This document shows positions 56,369-64,000 of a stretch of DNA of 64,000 nucleotides, piece by piece (within the stretch, counting starts at the first letter, position 1; each line of letters starts with the position of its first letter). Under the pieces are notes generated by a model. The model did no database searches. It worked only from the letters and a program-made list of their open reading frames with translations, and was not told the origin of the DNA. The stretch is from Petunia secreta (taxonomy: Eukaryota; Streptophyta; Magnoliopsida; Solanales; Solanaceae): contig JARKIP010000038.1 of the NCBI GenBank assembly GCA_029990175.1, forward strand, positions 28,217,501 through 28,281,500. The letters are read 5' to 3'. A program made the position numbers and the translations under genes.

Positions 56369-58571
56369 TGACACGATCCGAATTCTCGGTTAGGCCGTGC
56401 GGGCACTCGACCATCTCCCCCTAAACCTGTCGGGCGAACCCTATTGACTGAATCGATATAAATTGCGAAGAATTACCTTGAAATGAAAATGAACCAAATT
56501 TTAACAACATAAGATAACTCTTAAGGATAGACAAACATACAAGCTGTCTGAATAATACAACTAACTACCCAGAATACACAATTTTAAAGGTTTCCAGATC
56601 AGACATCTAAGAAGGCCAAAAGATATACACATCTCCCGAAGGGAGCAAAAGTAAGGAAAACTGTAATATCTGAAGTTGGTGGCCACAATGAACAGGATGG
56701 CTCACCGCAGACAGCTGAGAACGCACTACTCCTCAATGACGACGCGACTGGCTGGGTCCTGGTGCAAAATCTGCCGAACGAAAAGAAAACACAAGGACAA
56801 ATAGAGGGTGAGTCATGAGGACTCAATAAGTATGAACAACCTAGCAACCTCGAAAAATAGATACGCTAGTAAGGAAAACGGAACCACACAACAATCAACA
56901 AATAGGCAATGCACATATAAGCAGAACAGTAGTCATGTACAAAAAGTTTATACAATGATATGAAATGAAATGGAATGAGATGAAATAAAATGAAATGAGA
57001 TGAAATGAAATGAGATGCAAAGGGTCACATGTGCCCATAATCCCATCCCGAAGCGGAATACTCCTGCATTCGACGGAAATCCAATCTGCTAACCAACTGG
57101 AGCGGAATACTCCTGCTCCTGGGGCGGAATACTCCTGCACCCAATATAATATAAACCAGAGGCGGAATACTCCTGCACTCTCCTGGGGCGGAATACTCCT
57201 GCACCCGATAAAATGTAAAGCTGAGGCGGAGTACTCCTGCACTCAGTATGATATGCAATGTAATGCATATGAATGCAATGTGATACAATAATAATTCTTC
57301 ACCGGCACAGGACTCTCATCGACAGCCGGGAAGCAGATGCAAACTCCAAGCCAAAGTACAATATCAGATTCCCAATGCAGTATCAATAACAGGACATAAC
57401 ATATAATATAGAATATAAATCCAAAGCTAAGGTGTAATGAGTACGCCTATCGGCAGCTACACACGTAAGGAACACGTGGTAGAAAATCCACGAGGCCAAG
57501 TGCCTCCAAAGAAATTGATATAAACACTTACCGTATTCCAAAACTAGCCCTGTTATTCAACAACTGCCTTTTCCTTTGGATTAACTGCCAAACGATCCCG
57601 CTCTATTCAATAAGCAGAAAAATTATATCAAATAAAGCTAAAGGCTTCATTCCTTATGTTTTAGGGCAATCCAGTTAGGAACCTGATACCCTATTCGCAT
57701 ACGCAATAAGCAGGCTAGGCCTATGTACAGGGTTCAAAGTCCCATAACCAAACCCTAAATAAATTATATTTATATGTTGCACGTAACTCACTGAGTACGA
57801 ATATATAATTATTTCCATCATCGGGGTCCCATTGACCCTTTAAATTATCAATTTAAGTCATTAGGGCGATGTCTAATGAGTTAACATCATTACCTGGAGA
57901 TTTGGGGTAGAAATTCTACTATTTTTCCACCTCTTTTTCCCTTTTTCCCTTTATCTTTTCCTAATTTCTCTTTTCTTATCTTTGTTTGAATGTTTCTGTT
58001 GTATATCGTATGTAGCTGATGGCTAAGGGATTTAATCCCTTATCTGACCGACTTTATATAATTTTTTTTAAAAAAAAATAAATTTGCTACGATGATTAAA
58101 ATTAAAATGGAACCCTAGAGCAGTCGAAATGATCCCAAATTTTTTAAATAAGTTATACAAAATATATGTAACATACTCGCGAAGACAGATCTCAAATCGG
58201 ACTCCCGAAACTCAAGATGCGAATTTAAAGGAAAAAGGTTAAATTATTTAACTTTCGTCATTTTAGCGGAAACTAGCCGAACAACATCGAAATTCACTTT
58301 CGAAAAATTACAAAATTCGCAAATAATCATACGAACCTAACGGCGCTTTCGGATTTCGAATTGGAGCTCATTCGCCAAAACCGAGCTCAAAAATCTCTTT
58401 TTAATATTTATCGACAATAAAAACTGAAACCTTCTTCCGATGCCTACCAAACGAGGTCTGATTTAGCTCAAATTTTACAGACAGGTCTTAATGGACCTTA
58501 CGAATATTTTAAAATTATCAGCACGCCAATCGAAATTCTAACTTTCGAAACAACTGACCGATGTCGTTTCA
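56369..58571 (+). repeat. solo LTR B2 with TSD TTCTG
   Basis: 2203 bp, from TGACACGATCCG to ...ATGTCGTTTCA, flanked by TTCTG at 56364-56368 and 58572-58576. The first ~1.3 kb matches LTR B1 (for example GCGGGCACTCGA, TCGGGCGAACCC, and the stretch around GAGTACGCCTATCGGCAGC). The remainder differs. No internal region is present. Confidence 0.65.
57045..57245 (+). repeat. GCGGAATACTCCTGCAC minisatellite inside LTR B2
   Basis: Six copies of GCGGAATACTCCTGC (one reads GAGTACTCC) with variable linkers. Several are bracketed by GGAG and CTCC, so they are partly self-complementary. Counterpart of 13305-13410. Confidence 0.75.
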
Positions 58572-58576
58572 TTCTG

Positions 58577-59484
58577 GCCAGATTTGGTATTTTTTTATTA
58601 TTATTTCTCATTGTATCTAATTATTTTTGTAGATTTTCTTTTATATATTTCTACATTATTTCTAGTATTTCTTTTTTTAGCAAATATCACTAAGCACGTA
58701 GCTTAGCGGCCAATTTTATTAATAATAAATAAATAAAAATAATTTTCCGTTGTTATTTTTATTTTATAAAAAAATAAATATGTACAAAAGCGAAGTTAAT
58801 TGAAGTAACAATTCAGCTATCCTAATAGCTATATTACACAGTGTTATCCGGCAAAAGCGATAAAATTTGATCACGCTCAACTACACCGTATAAAATGCAC
58901 TAAGTGGTTGCGAAAAATATAAGTCGATATTTAAAGCCCTGAGTTCGAATTTCACGGAGAACAAACTATTTTTAGCAATTAAACTAACTAAACTATCTGT
59001 TCAATCAGCTTCAAGTATATATCTTTGGTTTTGGTTTGTTTCTACTAACTACTTAACTAGAAATTAAATAATAAGTAATTAAAGATAGTTTTAGTTTGAG
59101 AGATGTAAAATCAAAGATTGATTTCCTTAACTCCTAACTTGTGCTAAAGTATTGTCTATTAATTTCTCTTGAGTCTTTCTATTGAACAAGTGCTCCAAGT
59201 TTACCACTACTCACTTCAATTAAATAATTATAACTTTTACTAATTAATTCTTCCAACTAACTAATGAAGATAAGGAGGACTATATTTATAGTTCACGATA
59301 ATAATCAATAGCTATAAGTCACCGGTTTGACAACTAAGCAATGACTCTGTTTTAAGTTGAATACCGCTATGTGTTCAATCCTAATTCCGGAATCTATTCC
59401 TAGCAATCACGAATTTATGGTTACCTGGTGCTAGGCATACTATGCTGATGTAGTGTGTGAAATCCAAGGGATCAGTGAAAATGA
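58577..59484 (-). repeat. third family C LTR and PBS (minus strand)
   Basis: 58745-59420 matches 16530-17190 along its length. The LTR 3' end is at 58868 and a degenerate PBS lies at about 58846-58864. Left of 58740 no knuckle ORF is found; the sequence is A/T-rich and unassigned. 59422-59484 is the short module shared with 17160 and 30712. Confidence 0.6.
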
Positions 59485-60032
59485 TCAGTAGCTATTTTTG
59501 AACGCGCTCATTAAGAACTATCCACAGTTTCAAAATTCATTGAAGAATAGCCAAAAATTCGCGCGCGCACACTTAAGCTCTATTAGCGTTGGAAAAATAC
59601 CTCAGACTAGTCCCATAATAAAGGTCCCATCAAAAGGATAAATCCCATAATAAAAGGTCTCATCAAAGGGATAAATCCCATTATTTTGTATAGGGCTTTA
59701 TATATAAAGCTTCCCATTATTTTGTATAGGGCTTTATATATAAAGCTTCAGTCCCCATAACAAAATGTTGGGGCTTTGAACAAGTTACATTTTGTTATGG
59801 GACTGAAGCTTTATACCAAGTCCCATAACAAAATGCTGGGGCTATGAACAAAACTTATTCAAAACCCCAGTTAGTTTAATGAAGCTTCCCAGTATAAGTA
59901 GTTTTGTTCAAAGCCCCAGTATTTATACTGTGATTTGTCTGAAAGTGGCTAGTCTTCAAATAATTTTGTATCGCTGGCTAGTATTCATTTAACGCGGTCT
60001 AAAAAGGTACATGACTAAATTTTTACCCATTT
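59485..60032. mobile_element. hairpin-rich foldback element
   Basis: An insertion relative to the P450-side copy (30798). Its interior repeats CCCATAACAAAATG and its complement CATTTTGTTATGGG several times. It also carries two direct copies of CCCATTATTTTGTATAGGGC followed by TTTATATATAAAGCTT (59680-59745). Ends carry CTATTTTTGAACGCGCTC and, inverted, weaker GAGC/GCG words. No coding capacity. Confidence 0.5.
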
Positions 60033-60362
60033 TGACACGTTCATTTGGTCTCTTAACTCGTAGAAATTTCATGGTGTAGCCTCTTTGCATAGTACCATTT
60101 AAGCTGGAGTCAATTTGTAAAAAAACTTTAATATATAGCCACTTAAGCTCTAACCGTGGGTCTGAAATTGAGGTTTAACTTTACACTGCTGGACTAAGTT
60201 GGCATAACTTCCCACCAAAAGTCTGACTGAATATTTCACTAAGTGGCCCTGACGAACACCAATGCTTAATTTTTAGCTTGTTGAAGAACTGTGTTTTTCT
60301 AGTCTTTTGTGACGATCCAGGGAATTTTTTAATGGAACACCCGGCAATCCACTAAAAAGTGC

Positions 60363-60745
60363 CTCCAAATTCGGGCGAAGTGCACCAAAGGCCATTTTTT
60401 GCAGTAGTCTTTGGTTTGAGGCCATTTTTTTTATTGATTTTACAAGAGATGCCACTTTTTGAAACTTTAATATTTTTGGGTTGAACTTGTGAAGTTCAAC
60501 TTCAGCTAACTTCAGCCCACAAGGGTTGAAGTTTACGCATCTATACGTAAAAGTTCAGCCCTTACAGATTGAAGTTGAAACTTCATAATTTAGGCATGAA
60601 GTTCAACTCACAAAGTTTGAACTTTAGCCCACAAAGATTAAAGTTCCAAAAAATGGCCTCTCATGTAAGATCAATAAAAAAATTGATTCAAACTAAATAC
60701 CAATGACAAAAATGGCAAGTGGGTGAAAATGTTACTCCAGATTCT
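60363..60745 (-). mobile_element. foldback MITE M, copy 2
   Basis: Reverse-orientation copy of 17262-17634, with GGCCATTTTTTGCAGTAGTC at one end and GACAAAAATGGCAAGTGGG at the other, and the same GAAGTTCAAC words inside. It interrupts sequence collinear with 31.6-32.0 kb. Confidence 0.65.
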
Positions 60746-60826
60746 AGTGGCGAGGCTAATAGTTAAAACATAGAGTAGTAGTAGTAATTTTCTAAAGCAA
60801 TGTGTGGAAGAGAGTTCTTATCCATA

Positions 60827-63081
60827 TCTATACTATTCTAAAAGTACGAAGACCTTAGTGAAATGTCATTCGGCTTTTTTACCATTCATAAGTGTCTTTT
60901 AAGTTGTATAAAATTGTAATTACAATTAATATTTAACAATAATTAAAATATTTATTGTATATTCTTATATTCCTAGATGAAGAGTTTAATTTGTCGTGTA
61001 AGGGAACAGTAGGTATTTTACTTTGTCTAGGTTTCGTTGGTTTAGTTAGTTTAGGTTTCATTCTTTTAGTGCGGCTAGCTACTTCTATAATCTGTTTAAT
61101 TATTTGTGATTATTTCACTAATTTTACTAATGCTAAGATTTTACCTGATAGCAGACTTTGAGCTCAACGAAAGTTCTGCTCAATTCATCCTAATCAAATT
61201 ATGTATGGTAAGACATCTCTATCACAGAAAATACTACAGTTATTGAACAAGAATCAATGTAGGTGGATCCTCAATTCTTACGTTAAATCATGGTAGATGT
61301 TTTTTTTTGTTAGTTTTTTGTTCTTATCATCAATTGTTTGAGTTTCTTTCCCATAGTCTTAATTGTTTTCTTTTTGGTCTGTTCTGTGTTATGCTTTTGT
61401 TTCCTCTTAATTTTTTGAACTTTTGCAAGTTTGAAGACTCATATGTATAAACAGATAAATAAATTGGTAACTCTAACATAAGCGATCTATATTCATCATC
61501 GTCCCTGATTTAATCTTTGAAATGTTGTAGCATATCTAATTTCTTCTAAAATTGATCATTTTTTGTTTGTTTATCTTTTGTTGTGTATGTATTTCACATG
61601 CTATATAATTTATCTTTTGTTTTTGTTAGTTTTGATGTATATCGATGCAAGGAATATTAAAATTTTCATAATTTGATCAATTAGTAAAGGAGACAGCCGA
61701 CAATAAGTATATAGTACTATATTTCTTTGCATGCAGAGGCACCTCTATTTGCACTTTTGAATCGCTATATTTGGAGAACTTTCTCAGGTGATTCTGCTCT
61801 AATTTTCTTTTTGTAAGAGGTTTCTTGTCTTGCGAAAAAAATAGGAGGTGGAGAGTCAATACTGCTAAATTACATGCTGCTGAGTATTTTCGTCAATTGC
61901 TTAAACCTGTAGTGTAGTCTGGTCAATTGGAACCTTGGAGAGGTTGGGATTGCTTGCTTCTTGAAGCACTCTCATTCAGCAAAAGCCTGAGGAAGTTGGA
62001 CTGGTTAGTTCTCTTCAGTGTATAAGAAATCAAAATGACCTCATTTATTAGCACCGAATGTGGTTACTTTGTTTTTCCTACCTCTCTTTCACCTAGCATG
62101 TCCTATATGTTTAGATGGTTTAGAAAATTACTTTTGGGTCTGATAAAACTTGATATGATCAAGCCTTTTCGTATTTGTTCTGATCTTTGTTTTTTCTTGC
62201 TTTGTTAATTAATACCTTTAAGCACAATGCAATTAAAAATTTATAACTATGAACAAACCAAACTTGTTGATTATGAATTACACAATTGAATATTATGTTT
62301 GATAGATTTGTTTGTTGGCTATAATATTGTGTTAGAACTTTTTTTATTTTTTTCAAGACTTTCTAATTTTTAATTGATAAAAAATTTATTTATCGACTTG
62401 CATGTTATTGATTATCGGATTTCAAGTACTTGATGTGCCATGAATATGAATACAATGCAACCTCAATCTAATCGGAAACTGAATAAGAGTATGCATGCTC
62501 TCATCTTCAAGGAATTTTCTGGTAATGTTACAGGTAACTACTCCTTTTACAAAGTTAACTAGTATATTTGATTAGTCATTAAATTTCTATATATTTGTGC
62601 TAAAGAGTAGTTTAACTTGTGATAACTTTATATGTTAATGATTTGTTATATTCGAATTTCATTTGAACAGTAATACGCACAACATAATGTCACATCTTCT
62701 TGCAAATCTAAAACCAGATCCATCCACAAAACAAGAACACCATGTTAAACACGTCGTACTCATACCTCTATATATAAGAGCTTCATCATCACATTGTATT
62801 AATGCAATACGACAAGCATTCATGCTAACCAATATGTGCAAGTAGAGGAGGTTATTAAAATCTTTATAAGTTGCATTAAATCAACTTTAGTATTCACATA
62901 TCATACGTTTCATTTCTTTGTTTAATATTGGTTAAAAAAATTACTTGAAAATATACTCCTTCTTTTATTTACTTTATATATTTTGAAATATATATTTTTA
63001 CCTTCTTAAATTTATAGTATAATTTATTTTTTTCAAAAAATAGTATTAAATCCATGCGCGAGGCGCGTACTTAGAAGCTAG
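60827..63081 (+). mobile_element. non-autonomous Helitron
   Basis: 2255 bp from TCTATACTATTCTAAAAG to ...TTAGAAGCTAG, inserted between A (60826) and T (63082). A GC hairpin (GCGC-GAG-GCGC, 63056-63066) sits 11 bp before the terminal CTAG, as expected for Helitron 3' ends. There are no inverted ends, no TSD, and no Rep/helicase gene. The collinear block at 32.0-32.1 kb lacks it, which supports insertion. Short ORFs inside (for example 60955-61161, hydrophobic) were not recognised; they may be captured fragments. Confidence 0.8.
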
Positions 63082-64000
63082 TTTTAATAAGAATCCATTT
63101 TCGATTTTAAAGCGAACAGTTACCTTATAAAACTAGAAACTTTTTCTTTATACTTTAATTTCAGTTTCACAGTTTTAGATCCTGTGATTTGATCATGTAC
63201 CATGGTCAACTAATAATAACAGTGTGCTAGTGTATCTGTCAGCTCCTTTCTTTAATTCCCAAGATAAAGTTTGTCCGGTTCATGTTCTTTATCTTCTTCC
63301 TTTTCATTTATCTGCTTAACAATTTTGTATTTATTATTTACTATCTCGACTAATTCATATTTATGTTTAGGAGATGTTAAGACTCATTATCAGGAAAGCA
63401 TCCATATAAAAGAAGAGTTCTCAAGGCTCGAATCTCAAGAACATGCTTGTAGTCTATTCATATATACGAAACAAACTAATCATAAGACATCTAACACTAG
63501 AAAGGGTACTCTCTTTCTAGATTTTTGTTTGTTTTCCCACGTTTAATTATTTTAATTTACAAATTATATATCAACCAAAATAATTGTCCTCCAACTTTCT
63601 TATGTGGCCTTGCTCACATCATATAAATTACTAAAATACTTAGTACTAGACGCTATTAAAATATAGGCACAATGATTTTACATCATATAAATGGGAAGGC
63701 ACGGTGTGCAGCAAAATCTGCGCGACAAGCTTGACAAAAACTCAGAATCAGGCACGACATGCTACATGTCGTGCAGCACACCGTGCACGATAGATTTTGT
63801 GCTTAGTCCCAAGTTAAAATAGATTTGAAGAAGGTGTTTTGATCCATAAGGTTTTCCTACACTATATATACACCTTAGAACCTTTTTGGTTGGGGCTTTT
63901 GGTATATTTTACACTCAAAGAAGGCAAGGAAGGAGGAGCCTCAACATTAAAGGCTCTACTTCATCTATCTATCTTCTACAGGCAATAAGTTGATGGAAGG
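63082..64000 (+). repeat. block collinear with 32.1 kb and 38.5-39.7 kb
   Basis: 63160-63260 matches 32095-32200 (CATGGTCAACTAATAA). 63300-63400 matches the two flanks of the solo LTR at 38500-38530 and 39088-39130. 63410-63960 matches 39140-39690, including the TATA-bearing part. No gene is seen, and the window ends inside it. Confidence 0.6.

Overview
This is a gene-poor, transposon-dense window from a plant nuclear genome. It is most likely from Solanaceae (inference). The evidence is Tat-lineage and Athila-lineage Ty3/gypsy retrotransposons, a tRNA-Asp primer-binding site, an RTE-type LINE with a CAA-type tail, Stowaway-like MITEs with CTCCCTCCG ends, a plant MULE, PIF/Harbinger and Helitron elements, and one intron-containing cytochrome P450 of the CYP72 clan. 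I saw no bacterial features, no tRNA or rRNA genes and no CRISPR array.

Layout. 0.3-12.0 kb is a composite retrotransposon on the minus strand. It has a Tat-like LTR, an antisense gene and a Tat-like pol, joined at about 7.83 kb to an Athila-like gag with its tRNA-Asp PBS and a different LTR. 12.0-17.2 kb is a nested stack: a degenerate LTR element (called family C here) split by a 5'-truncated RTE LINE, with a 2.9-kb solo LTR inserted at the LINE tail. 17.3-27.6 kb holds a foldback MITE and then a second Tat-like element (+) with a long pol, an intact antisense gene of four exons (838 codons), a PPT and a 3' LTR. In place of its 5' LTR it has an inverted 118-bp copy of its own 3' end. 28.2-30.6 kb is the only ordinary gene, a five-exon P450 (508 aa, minus). 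30.6-41.2 kb is a repeat block with a Stowaway-like element, a PIF/Harbinger element, a 558-bp solo LTR and a second family C copy. 41.2-47.0 kb is a complete non-autonomous LTR element (5.8 kb, TSD AGAGA). 47.8-51.6 kb is a MULE derivative (9-bp TSD) filled with palindromic tandem repeats. 51.6-56.4 kb holds decayed repeats, a ~60-bp tandem array and a possible organellar insert. 56.4-58.6 kb is a second 2.2-kb solo LTR. 58.7-64.0 kb holds a third family C LTR, two foldback elements and a Helitron, in a block collinear with 30.7-39.7 kb.

How the parts work together. Only the P450 is a plausible host gene. Both Tat-like copies carry a gene on the strand opposite pol, between pol and the 3' LTR, with its own TATA-like box and introns. 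It is intact in the 17-27 kb copy and decaying in the 0.3-9 kb copy. Several insertions are dated relative to each other by nesting and by intact target-site duplications, which I read directly: CAACA, TAACT, AGAGA, TTCTG and TATGTTTAC. Exon boundaries are my own splice-site reading and were not checked against transcripts.
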